Shown here one piece after another: positions 44,499-55,335 of a stretch of 64,000 nt of DNA. The notes under the pieces were generated by a model, which did no database searches, was not told the origin of the DNA, and saw only the letters and a program-made list of their open reading frames with translations. Position 1 is the stretch's first letter. Each line of letters starts with the position of its first letter. Location: the NCBI GenBank assembly GCA_963210315.1, contig OY723242.1, positions 1,364,001-1,428,000 of the forward strand, read 5' to 3'. Both the position numbers and the translations under genes were made by a program. The DNA comes from Rhynchopus euleeides (lineage: Eukaryota; Euglenozoa; Diplonemea; Diplonemida; Diplonemidae).

Positions 44499-47177
44499 AT
44501 GTCAGGAGAAGGAATGGAGGTGTTCCTGAAGGACAGGCTGTGTGGGGAGCAGCATGCGGTGCACATCGGGGAGGGCGACACCCCGGTTCATCTCAAGGCA
44601 AACGCACTCGACGTGGTGCTCGGGTCCCCTCCCGACGCGCTTCCCGAGGACGTGGAGCTCTCGGTGGATGGGGTGGTGCTCGACGACAGCACCCCTCTGT
44701 CCGGTGCCGCACCTGTCTCCCACGGGTGCTCCATCGACGTCGCCCTCACGGGTGCTCGCTTCGTGAAGGTGTTGCAGAAGCAAAGGCGTTTTTCTGACTT
44801 TGACATGAAGACCATACCTGCCTGGGCACGGGGTCTGCGTGATGTGGCGCTTGCGATGGTGCAGTTTGACGGCGATGCGTTGGAGCACCTCGATGAGTCA
44901 TTCCGCACTGACAGGCACATCGTCACTGCAGCGGTGCGGAGAAGCTCCGACGCACTTCAATATGCTTCCGAAGACCTGCGTGGGGACAAGGACGTAGTCC
45001 TGCAAGTTGCTTTTTGCCAAGAGCTTTTGGGTTCCTCTGCCTTGATGCATGCATCACCTGCACTGCTCAGCAACAAACCCTTCGTCCTCACACTTGTGCA
45101 GCGCCGTGATGTACTCCAGCATGTCGATGCAGCGCTGCAGGCCGACAGGGAGGTCGTCATGGCGGCTGTCCAAAGCGACGGCGATGCACTCCAGTACGCC
45201 TGTGAGTCCCTCCGCAACGACAGGCAGGTGGTCATGGCGGCAGGCAGCGGCTTGAATCACGCAAGTGCTGCACTGCGCAACGACAAGGAGACTATTCTAC
45301 GTGCCATACGGTTAGGTTACGAGGTTGAGGGTTCCGAAGTCCTCTGTGACGACAGGGAGGTGATGCTGACTGCCGTGCGTCAGAGGGGAGGCAACTTCAT
45401 GTACGCATCATCCGCACTGCGCCACGACACGGAGTTCCAACGCGAGGCTGTGCTGTGGCACGGTGGCGTGTTGCAGCACGTCCCCAAGGCAGAGGAGCTG
45501 TGCGCAGATGTACCTCTTCGCCAAGACCGAGACCTTATCCTTGCAGCAGTCGAGACCTACCCCGGTGCACTCAAACACGCCGACCCTTCCCTGCAGGGTG
45601 ACAGGGAGGTGGTGCTCGCTGCGATGCACAGCAGATCACCGTGGGGTCACTACTTTGCACTGCGCTGTGCACCCTCACACCTGAAGAAGGACGAGGAGGT
45701 GGTGCTGGCAGGTTTCCGGCGTGACCCAGATGTGCTCAGAGAAGCAGACACCTCGCTTCGCACCAACAGAGACTTCGTGCTGCAGTGTGTCAAGCTGCAG
45801 GGATGTGCCTTGAGGTACGCCGACCTCTCTGTTCGTAGCGACAGGGAGGGGGTGAACCTTTTGAACGGGCGCCTCCACGTGGCGAACCCCGGTAACGGTG
45901 AGGGTAGAGACCGGCGAAGATCCGTTCATTTTTCCGCTGCGTGCTCTATTTCAATACAGCGGGGGGCCCTTTTTCGCAGCTTTGAGCGTTATTGATGTTG
46001 TGGTGTTTGTGATTTCCCTTTTACCGTGGTGCACGCAACAGCTGGCGCTCGTCGGCTCGCAGGTTACGAGGCAATTGCTAGTCACACTGCTTGAGAGGCC
46101 TTCGGGCATTCGTTTGCTAGTAGCTTAGCTACACTTCTTCACTCCGTCTGAGGGGGCGGGTAGGGGGCTGCCATCAGCCCCCTGCCGTCCTGTGGTGTGT
46201 GCCCTTCTAGCTTCCATTTTTAAATCTAACACCGGTGTGTGTCCCGTGTGTCTTTTCCCTTCCCCACCCCCACACACGCATGCCGGACGGACGCTGGATA
46301 GCCTGCTCGACAGGCTAGCTCGGACCTGTGGCCGACGGGCCGGGGTCGGACCTCGTTCGGTTCAAACCCAACTAATGTTCGTAGCGACAGGGAGGTGCAG
46401 CTTGCTGCGGTGTCACAGCACCCGCGTGCCTTGGAGTCCTGTGATGAGTCGATCCGCAGCAACAGAGATGTGGTCCTCACAGCCGTGCGGAAGAAGGGCA
46501 TCGCTTTGCAGTATGCTTCATACAACCTGCGCAAGGATCGTGAGGTCGTGCTTGCTGCTGTGAAGTCCAGGGATGGTGTACTTGGTTCTGCTGACGTGAC
46601 ATTCCTTCAGGACGAGGAGGTGGTGCTCGCAGCCACACACACTGACGGGGATGCTCTTCGATACGCCGACCCTTCATTCCTCAGCAACAGAGACTTCATG
46701 CTTGCAGCCGTACGCAAGTGCGGGTGCGCTCTTCGCTACGCCAGTGCTTCACTGTGCCGTGACAAGGAGCTTCAACTGGCGGCCGTGTTGCAGGACGGGA
46801 GGGCGCTGCAGTACGCTGACCCTTCACTGCGAAGCGACAGGTCGGTTGTGCTTCAAGCGGCTCGTGCACACGGCGGTGCTCTGCAGTTCGCCGATCCTGT
46901 GTTCTGTGGTGACGAGGAGGTGGTCCTCGCAGCCGTGACGAGTTGCGGCCGTGCGCTGCGCTTCGCCGACCACACACTGTGGAACAAGTGTGAGGTGGTG
47001 CTGGCGGCTGTGCGCCAGGAGGGTTGTGCCCTGAAGTACGCACCCACAGCGCTGTGCTGCGACAAGGAGGTGGTGCTGGCGGCTGTGCGTGCCGACCCAA
47101 ACGCCTTCATCTACGCTTCTGCCCCGCTGCGCCGCGACAGCAGCGTCGTTGCTGCCGCCTTCCCTGAGCTGCATTAG
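44499..47177 (+). CDS. DUF4116 repeat protein, copy A, interrupted by an insertion
   Basis: The N-terminal ~90 residues look ubiquitin-like (ELSVDGVVLDDSTPL then GCSIDVAL). About 13 DUF4116 half-units of ~25 residues follow (DREVVMAAVQSDGDALQYA type), to Glu450 at 45848. A 527 bp insertion (45849-46375) follows; the frame resumes in register at 46395 and gives 260 more residues of the same repeats, ending at the stop at 47175-47177. Without the insertion and one target duplication the product would be about 710 residues. Read through, it ends at 45995 with 49 unrelated residues. Splicing from a GT at 45852 to the AG at 46393-46394 would restore the frame with one extra Gly; whether this happens is unknown. 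The family has no established function. Confidence 0.75.
45849..46375 (+). mobile_element. Retroposon-like insertion E1 in DUF4116 copy A
   Basis: It is flanked by the 19 bp direct repeat TGTTCGTAGCGACAGGGAG (45830-45848 and 46376-46394). Copy C has the same site once and uninterrupted (53550-53568), which proves an insertion. The element begins GGGGTGAACC, has CCTCCACGTGGCGAACC at 45872, a 9 bp stem-loop (AGGGGGCTG-ccat-CAGCCCCCT, 46162-46183), and ends GTTCAAACCCAACTAA. It encodes no recognisable protein. Target duplications of this length fit target-primed retroposition of a SINE-like element. Confidence 0.8.
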
Positions 47178-47642
47178 CACAAGAGACGCCGCTGCCTCTG
47201 ACCCTCTCCACATCACAGGACGCACAGGACCTGCCACCTGCCTGCAGAGGTGGGCCGCTGTCGCACAGCCCCCTGTGCAGGTGCATGGAAAACATAGACT
47301 GACAGACAGGCTCGACATTCCCCCTCCGGGTACCTCGGGTCCTGAGCCCCATCACCCGATGCTCAAAAGGCGCCTGGGCGATACAGGCAGATCTCGAACC
47401 CGACGAAGAGTCCCCGCCCCTTCCCCTCTTAGTGTGTGAAGTCCCCCAATCCCGTTCGTCCACCCTTCCCCACCTTCAGTGTTCTTCCAAAGAAACTGGT
47501 GCTGCAAAGACTGAGAGTGTGGCAACTGAACCCAACCCAATCCAGCATAGCCCAGATCCCTTCAGTGATTGTACTGCGCCCCGTGACTTTGCCACACCGC
47601 ACCGCCACCAGACACACAGGCAAGACACAGGGAAGACGAAGG
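47178..47642. other. Spacer between DUF4116 copies A and B
   Basis: No gene is seen. It is nearly the same as 51777-52230, so it belongs to the tandem unit. AG dinucleotides at 47610-47611 and 47618-47619 after a CCGCCACCAG stretch are candidate trans-splice acceptors for copy B. Confidence 0.6.
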
Positions 47643-49010
47643 ATGTCAGGAGAAGGAATGGAGGTGTTCCTGAAGGACAGGCTGTGTGGGGAGCAGCATG
47701 CGGTGCACATCGGGGAGGGCGACACCCCGGTTCATCTCAAGGCAAACGCACTCGACGTGGTGCTCGGGTCCCCTCCCGACGCGCTTCCCGAGGACGTGGA
47801 GCTCTCGGTGGATGGGGTGGTGCTCGACGACAGCACCCCTCTGTCCGGTGCCGCACCTGTCTCCCACGGGTGCTCCATCGACGTCGCCCTCACAGGTGCT
47901 CGCTTCGTGAAGGTGTTGGAAAAGGAGCAGAATCGTGCCAAAGATGCCATGCTGAGGGAGTCTGACTTTGACATGAAGACCATACCTGCCTGGGCACGGG
48001 GTCTGCGTGATGTGGCGCTTGCGATGGTGCGCTGTGACGGCAATGCGTTGGAGCACCTCGATGAGTCATTCCGCAGTGACAAATACATCGTCACTGCAGC
48101 GGTACAGGGGCACCGCAACGCACTTCAACATGCTTCCGAAGACCTGCGTGGGGACAAGGACGTAGTCCTGCAAGCTGCCGAGCTTTTTGGTTCCTGTGCC
48201 TTGATGCATGCATCACCTGCACTGCTCAGTAACAAACCCTTCGTCCTCACTCTTGTGCAGCGCCCTGATGTACTCCAGCATGTCGATGCAGCGCTGCAGG
48301 CCGACAGGGAGGTTGTCATGGCGGCAGTCCAAATCAGAGGTGTTGCACTCCCGCACGCCTGTGAGTCCCTCCGCAACGACAGGCAGGTGGTCATGGCGGC
48401 AGGTGCTGGCTTGAGGCACGCAAGTGCTGCACTGCGCAACGACAAGGAGGTGGTTCTACGTGCCATACGGTTAGGTTACGAGGTTGAGAGTTCCGAAGTC
48501 CTCTGTGACGACAGGGAGGTGATGCTGACTGCCGTGCGTCAGAGGGGAAGCAACTTCAGCAACACATCATCCGCACTGCGCCACGACACGGAGTTCCAAC
48601 GCGAGGCTGTGCTGTGGCACGGTGGCGTGTTGCAGCACGTCCCCAAGGCAGAGGAGCTGTGCGCAGATGTGCCGCTTCGCCAAGACCGAGACCTTATCCT
48701 TGCAGCAGTCGAGACCTACCCCCAGGCACTCGAACACGCTGACCCTTCCCTGCAGGGCGACAGGGAGGTGGTGCTCGCTGCGATGCACAGCAGATCACCG
48801 TGGGGTCATCACGACTGTGCACTGCGCTGTGCACCCTCACACCTGAAGAAGGACGAGGAGGTGGTGCTGGCAGGTGTCCGGCATGACCCATTTGTGCTCG
48901 AAGAAGCAGACACCTCGCTTCGCACCAACAGAGACTTCGTGCTGCAGTGTGTCAAGCTGCAGGGACGTGCCTTGCAGTACGCCGACCTCTCTGTTCGTAG
49001 CGACAGGGAG

Positions 49011-49536
49011 GGGTGAACCTTTTGAACGGGCGCCTCCACGTGGCGAAACCCGGTAACGGTGAGGGTAGAGACCGGCGAAGATCCGTTCATTTTTCCGCTG
49101 CGTGCCCTATTTCAATACAGCGGGGGGCCCTTTTTCGCAGCTTTGAGCGTTATTGATGTTGTGGTGTTTGTGATTTCCCTTTTACCGTGGTGCACGCAAC
49201 AGCTGGCGCTCGTCGGCTCGCAGGTTACGAGGCAATTGCTAGTCACACTGCTTGAGAGGCCTTCGGGCATTCGTTTGCTAGTAGCTTAGCTACACTTCTT
49301 CACTCCGTCTGAGGGGGCGGGTAGGGGGCTGCCATCAGCCCCCTGCCGTCCTGTGGTGTGTGCCCTTCTAGCTTCCATTTTTAAATCTAACACCGGTGTG
49401 TGTCCCGTGTGTCTTTTCCCTTCCCCACCCCCACACACGCATGCCGGACGGACGCTGGATAGCCTGCTCGACAGGCTAGCTCGGACCTGTGGCCGACGGG
49501 CCGGGGTCGGACCTCGTTCGGTTCAAACCCAACTAA
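49011..49536 (+). mobile_element. Retroposon-like insertion E1b in DUF4116 copy B
   Basis: It is the same element at the same site as in copy A, with the 19 bp direct repeat at 48992-49010 and 49537-49555. It has one G fewer at its start, so the reading frame meets TGA at once instead of reading through. The shared site shows that the insertion predates the A/B duplication, while copy C keeps the empty site. Confidence 0.8.
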
Positions 49537-49806
49537 TGTTCGTAGCGACAGGGAGGTGCAGCTTGCTGCGGTGGCACAGGACCCGTATGCCTTGAAGTAC
49601 TGTGATGAGTCGATCCGCAGCAACAGAGATGTGGTCCTCACAGCCGTGCGGAAGGATGGTGATGCTTTGGAGTATGCTTCAGACAACCTGCGCAAGGATC
49701 GTGAGGTCGTGCTTGCTGCTGCTGCTGCGAAGTCCTGGGATGGTGTACTCGATTATGCTGACGTGACATTCCGGAAGGACGAGGAGGTGGTGCTCGCAGC
49801 CACACA

Positions 49807-51221
49807 GGGGTGATGGGTCGTCAGGGTAGCGGACCTGGCGACTACGGCTGGCACCTCCACGTGGTGAACCCTGGGGGCCTTTGCGAACAGACCGTTGAGG
49901 TAATGATGCGTCACATATGTCGCACGCTTTGCTTAAGGTAGCGCAGTAGCGCATTGCGTGGTCGGGGGCCGGACGTATCCCTCTGGAGAACCGGTGTTTC
50001 GCTTAGGCCGCTAAGACCAGCCAGGCTGCACACGGCGCTTAATGAAGCGCGCCGCGTGGCCAGAAGTAACTGTGGGCGGCAACCGTGTTACGTGTTTTTC
50101 ACCGGGGCGCGTGGGACAAGTTTACCGCACACGCGCACGTGGGACAAGTTTAACGCACACGTGGCTCCCCCGGCTTTGTCTTCCTTTCGCCTCTCTACTT
50201 TTAGTTCTTTTTAACACGATCTTCTGTCCGTACCTGTTGTCGGCAAGCCGACCGCGACCAGGAACGCCTCTGCAATCACTGTGGTGGTGAGTGTCCGTTG
50301 GCCTGTTCAACCAGCCGTTGCTACGCCTTCTCCTTTTTACGCCCACTGGGTTGGAGTTGAACCGCGCAATCGTTCATCCGACCGCAGCTTTATGCGACCG
50401 GCGCGGTGGAAACAAACGAGTGCATTAATCGTATTTTGTTGCACATTGCTTCCTTCCTTTCTACCTTTTAGCCTTTTCCCGCCAGCCCACAGAGATAGGA
50501 GCACGCTCTCCCTTTTTATTGCTGTTCTTGCTGTTTGCTTTTAGCTGGGTCCGCCCCGGCGAAGACCGGCGTCTTCCCTGCTGAGCCCTCTCTCTCTCTC
50601 TCTCTCTCTCTCTTCCAGGGGGGATAAAATCCAACTTGCTGCCTTCACGTGGCGCCCCCTGTGATTACCCTCCTCCGAGGGGAAACTAAAGCAAGCTCTG
50701 GTAACTCTTTTTCCGCTGTGTGCCCTGTTTCATATATGCGGAGGGGCCCTTTCTGCACGGCTTTGGTTTTATTGATGTTGTGGTGTGCGTGGTTTATTTT
50801 CCCTTTTTTTGTTGTTTTCGCAGCATTTTATGCTGTCGGGTGAGCTTCCGCCCCATGGGAGGCGCTCCTTCCGGCTTGCGCTGCCCACCCATCCCACCCC
50901 CGTCCCCTTCCCACATTCTTTCTTTTCTTTTAGGGGAGACGTCCTCGCAGTGGCTGTTTGGCCTGACGCGATTCCCCGCCTCAAAGCAGACCCACCTGGC
51001 AGCTACTCAAGGCACATGAGGAGTGAGAGGCGTCAACGGGCGCAACGCCCCTCCCTGCGGTCCGGCTTCCGCCACGTGGCTGACTCAAAGCAGCGAAGTG
51101 ACCAACGGGAGCGACATGAAAAAAAAAAAAAGACCGGCGTCTTCTGGCCGTCTGGGGGGTCTGGCAATTGCGCCGGGCTCCCTGGATCCTCTGGATGAGT
51201 CAGTCTCAAAACAAAACATAA
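49807..51221 (+). mobile_element. Retroposon-like insertion E2 in DUF4116 copy B
   Basis: It is flanked by the 19 bp direct repeat TGGTGCTCGCAGCCACACA (49788-49806 and 51222-51240). It begins GGGGTGATGGGTCGTCAGGG, has CCTCCACGTGGTGAACCC near 49854, and ends CAAAACAAAACATAA. Its ends match E3, but it is longer because a second element (50577-51130) sits inside it. Copy A lacks any insert at this site (near 46620-46645). Confidence 0.8.
50577..51130 (+). mobile_element. Nested retroposon with poly(A) tail inside E2
   Basis: The direct repeat AGACCGGCGTCTTC flanks it (50563-50576 and 51131-51144). E3 has this sequence once (near 54428), which gives an empty site. The insert has a (TC)n run near 50590-50615 and ends in about 12 A's, a hallmark of LINE-mobilised retroposons. 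Its GGCGCCCCCTGTG head and a TTATTGATGTTGTGGTGTG stretch resemble E1, so it belongs to the same wider family. Confidence 0.7.
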
Positions 51222-51776
51222 TGGTGCTCGCAGCCACACACTTACGGGGGTGCTCTTCAACGCGCCGACCCTTCATTCGTCAGCAACAGAGACTTCATGC
51301 TTGCAGCCGTACGCAAGTGCGGGCGCTCTCTTCACTACGCCAGTGATTCACTGTGCCGTGACAAGGAGCTTCAACTGGCGGCCGTGTTGCAGGACGGGAG
51401 GGCGCTGCAGTACGCTGACCCTTCACTGCGAAGCGACAGGTCGGTTGTGCTTCAAGCGGCTCGTGCACACGGCGATGCTCTGCGCTTTGCAGATCCTGTG
51501 TTCTGTGGTGACGAGGAGGTGGTCCTCGCAGCCGTGACGAGTTGCGGCAGTGCGCTGCGCTTCGCCGACCACACACTGTGGAACAAGCGTGAGGTGGTGC
51601 TGGCGGCTGTGCGCCAGGAGGGTTGTGCCCTGAGGTACGCCCCCACAGCGCTGTGCTGCGACAAGGAGGTGGTGCTGGCGGCTGTGCGTGCCGACCCAGA
51701 CGCCTTCATCCACGCTTCTGCCCCGCTGCGCCGCGACAGCGACGTCGTTGCTGCCGCCTTCCCTCAGCTGCATTAG

Positions 51777-52230
51777 CACAAGAGACTACGCTGCCTCTGA
51801 CCCTCTCCACATCACAGGACGCACAGGACCTGCCACCTGCCTGCAGAGGTGGGCCGCTGTCCCACAGCCCCCTGTGCAGGTGCATGGAAAACGTAGACTG
51901 GCAGACAGGCTCGACATTCCCCCTCCGAGTCCATCGAATCCTGAGCCCCATCACCCGATGCTCAAAAGGCGCCTGGGCGATACAGGCAGATCTCGAACCC
52001 GACGAAGAGTCCCCGCCCCTTCCCCTCTTAGTGTGTGAAGACCCCCAATCCCGTTTGTCCACCCTTCCCCACCTTCAGTGTTCTTCCAAAGAAACTGGTG
52101 CTGCAAAGACTGAGAGTGTGGCAACTGAACCCAACCCAATCCAGCATAGCCCAGATCCCTTCAGTGATTGCACTGCGCCCCGTGACTTTGACACACCGCA
52201 CCGCCACCAGACACACAGGGAAGACGAAGG
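51777..52230. other. Spacer between DUF4116 copies B and C
   Basis: No gene is seen. It closely matches 47178-47642. The AG at 52209-52210 (CCGCCACCAG) lies 20 nt before the ATG of copy C and is a likely trans-splice acceptor. Confidence 0.6.
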
Positions 52231-55159
52231 ATGTCAGGAGAAGGAATGGAGGTGTTCCTGAAGGACAGGCTGTGTGGGGAGCAGCATGCGGTGCACATCG
52301 GGGAGGGCGACACCCCGGTTCATCTCAAGGCAAACGCACTCGACGTGGTGCTCGGGTCCCCTCCCGACGCGCTTCCCGAGGACGTGGAGCTCTCGGTGGA
52401 TGGGGTGGTGCTCGACGACAGCACCCCTCTGTCCGGTGCCGCACCTGTCTCCCACGGGTGCTCCATCGACGTCGCCCTCACAGGTGCTCGCTTCGTGAAG
52501 GTGTTGGAGGATCACTTGCGCGACAACACGGATGACTCTGAGGTTGACATGAACACTATACCTGCCTGGGCACGGGGTCTGCGTGATGTAGCACTTGCGA
52601 TGGTGCAGTGTGACGGCATGACGTTGGAGCACCTCGATGAGTCATTCCGCAATGACAAATACATCGTCACTGCAGCGGTGCAGAGGAACTGGAGCGCCCT
52701 TCAACATGCTTCCGAATACCTGCGTGGGGACAAGGACGTAGTCCTGCTAGTTGCTGAGAGTGATTCTGATGACTTGATGCATGCATCACCTGCACTGCTC
52801 AGCAACAAACCCTTCGTCCTCACTCTTGTGCAGCGCTGTGGAGATGCACTCAAGTATGTTGATGCAGCACTGCAGACCGACACGGAGGTTGTCATGGCGG
52901 CTGTCCAAATCAGAGGTGTTGCACTCCTGCACGCCTGTGAGTCCCTCCGCAACGACAGGCAGGTGGTCATGGCGGCAGGTGCTGGTCTCGAGCACGCAAG
53001 TGTTGCACTGCGCAACGACAAGGAGACTATTCTACGTGCCATACGGTTAGATTACGTGGTTGAGGGTTCCGAAGTCCTCTGTGACGACAGGGAGGTGATG
53101 CTGACTGCCGTGCGTCAGTGGGGAGGCAACTTCAGCAACACATCACCCGCACTGCGCCACGACACGGAGTTCCAACGCGAAGCCGTGCTGTGGCAAGGTG
53201 AGGTGTTGCGGCATGTCTCCAAGCCAGGTGTGCCGCTTCACCAAGACCGAGACCTTATCCTTGCAGCAGTCGAGACCTACCCCGGTGTACTCAGACACGC
53301 CGATCCTTCCCTGCAGGGCGACAGGGAGGTGGTGCTCGCTGCGATGCACAGCAGATCACCGTGGGGTCACTACTTTGCACTGGGCTGTGCGCCCTCACAC
53401 CTGAAGAAGGACGAGGAGGTGGTGCTGGCAGGTGTCGGGCGGAACCCAGGTGTGCTCAGAGAAGCAGACACCTCGCTTCGCACCAACAGAGACTTCGTGC
53501 TGCAGTGTGTCAAGCTGCAGGGACGTGCCTTGAAGTACGCCGACCTCTCTGTTCGTAGCGACAGGGAGGTGCAGCTTGCTGCGGTGGCACAGGACCCGAG
53601 GGCCTTGCGGTGGTGTGCTGAGTCGATCCGCAGCAACAGAGATGTGGTCCTCACAGCCGTGCGGAAGGATGGTGAAGCTTTGCAAGGATCGTGAGGTCGT
53701 GCTTGCTGCTGTGAAGGGGTGATGGGTCGTCAGGGGAGCGGACCTGGCGACTACGGCTGGCACCTCCACGTGGTGAACCCTGGGGGCCTTTGCGAACAGA
53801 CCGTTGAGGTAAGCTACGCTGCACGCTTTGGCTTAAGGTAGCGCATTGCGTGTAGGCTGGATGTATCCCTCTGGAGACCCGGTGTTTCGCTTAGGCCGCT
53901 AAGACCAGTCAGGCTGCACGCGGCGCTCATGAAGCGCGCCGCGTGGCCAGAAGAAACTGTGGGCGGCAACCGTGTTACGTGTTTTTCACCGGGGCGCGTG
54001 GGACAAGTTTACCGCACACGTGGATCCCCCGGCTTTGCCTTCCTTCGCCTTCCTACTTTTAGTTCTTTTTCACCACGATCTTTTGCCCGTCACCTGTTGT
54101 TCGACCAGTCGAGCCGCGACCAGGAACGCCTCTGGAATACCCTGTGGTGGTGAGTGTCCGTTCGTCCTGTTTAGACCAGCCGTTGTTCCCGTCTTCTCCT
54201 TTTTACGCCCACTGGGTTGGAGTTGATCAGTCAATCGTTCATCCGACCGCAGCATTATGCGACCGGCGCGGTGTTAACAAACGAGTGCATTAATCGTATT
54301 TTGTTGCACATTGCTTCCTTCCTTTCTACCTTTTCTCCTTTTCCCGCCAGCCCACAGAGATAGGAGCACGCTCTCCCTTTTTATTGCTGTTCTTGCTGTT
54401 AGCTTTTAGCTGGGTCCGCCCCGGCGAAGACCGGCGTCTTCTGGCCGTCTGGGGGGTCTGGCAATTGCGCTGGGCTCCCTGGATCCTCTGGATGAGTCAG
54501 TCTATAAACAAAGTCAATACGTGCTTGCTGCTGTGAAGTCCTCGGATGGTGTACTCGATTATGCTGACGTGACATTCCTTCAGGACGAGGAGGTGGTGCT
54601 CGCAGCCACACACACTGACGGGTATGCTCTTCGCTACGCCGACCCTTCCTTCCTCAGCAACAGAGACTTCCTGCTTGCAGCCGTACGCAAGTGCGGGTGC
54701 GCTCTTCGCCACGCCAGTGCTTCACTGTGCCGTGACAAGGAGCTTCAACTGGCGGCCGTGTTGCAGGACGGGAGGGCGCTGGAGTACGCTGACCCTTCAC
54801 TGCGAAGCGACAGGTTGGTTGTGCTTCAAGCGGCTCGTGCACACGGCGGTGCTCTGCAGTTCGCCGATCCTGTGTTCTGTGGTGACGAGGAGGTGGTCCT
54901 CGCAGCCGTGACGAGTTGCGGCAGTGCGCTGCGCTTCGCCGACCACACACTGTGGAACAAGTGTGAGGTGGTGCTGGCGGCTGTGCGCCAGGAGGGACGT
55001 GCCCTGCAGTACGCCCCCACAGCGCTGTGCTGCGACAAGGAGGTAGTGCTGGCGGCTGTGCGTGCCAACCCAAAAGCCTTCATCCACGCTTCTGCCCCGC
55101 TGCGCCGCGACAGCGACGTCGTTGCTGCCGCCTTCCCTGACCTGCATCACAACAAGTGA
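52231..55159 (+). pseudogene. DUF4116 repeat gene, copy C, broken by a deletion and one insertion
   Basis: It has the ubiquitin-like head and a longer uninterrupted run of repeats than A or B, because the E1 site is empty. A 23 bp deletion near 53682 (GCTTTGCAAGGATCG against the longer sequence in B at about 49666-49695) shifts the frame and stops it at 53694, giving a 487-residue product. Insertion E3 follows (53716-54519). Repeats resume in the original frame at 54521 and run to a stop at 55157-55159. The 487-residue head part may still be made. Several repeats differ from A and B at fixed positions. Confidence 0.75.
53716..54519 (+). mobile_element. Retroposon-like insertion E3 in DUF4116 copy C
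   Basis: It is flanked by the 18 bp direct repeat CGTGCTTGCTGCTGTGAA (53698-53715 and 54520-54537). It begins GGGGTGATGGGTCGTCAGGG and ends ACAAAGTCAATA. Start and end closely match E2 without the nested insert. Copies A and B have continuous coding sequence here. No protein is recognised in it. Confidence 0.8.
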
Positions 55160-55335
55160 CGCCGCTGACTCCCGCGTCTATTCCCGGCCCGGAGCCCCTC
55201 CGGTGGGGCCGTGCTGGACGTGAGGATTCATCATCACCCGACCACTCGCCGTCCAACTTCATCAGCACGTATGTGAAGGATCAGCATGTGATCAATATTG
55301 CACCACCATGACAGTCCTGCCTAGCTGCTCCCATC
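55160..55335. other. Short spacer after DUF4116 copy C
   Basis: Nothing recognisable. A TAG at 55322-55324 could serve as an acceptor for the doubtful gene that follows. Confidence 0.4.

Larger units (their letters stand above)
47643..51776 (+). pseudogene. DUF4116 repeat gene, copy B, broken by two insertions and a frameshift
   Basis: The ATG at 47643 starts the same MSGEGMEVFLKD head and about 13 repeat half-units, to Glu456 at 49010. Insertion E1b follows and gives an immediate TGA at 49014-49016. Repeats resume at 49556-49806, then insertion E2 (49807-51221) again gives GGG TGA in frame. After E2 a 2 nt deletion relative to copy A (CACACTTACGG against CACACACTGACGG) shifts the frame. The repeats then run open from about 51250 to the stop at 51774-51776. 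The 5' part could still make a 457-residue protein. The frame is open for 207 bases upstream of the ATG, but that part is spacer-like. Confidence 0.75.

Noticed and set aside
46300..46375. GGTTCAAACCC near the end of E1 as a tRNA-type box B
   Set aside because: I could not find a matching box A at a proper distance, so a tRNA-derived SINE is not supported.
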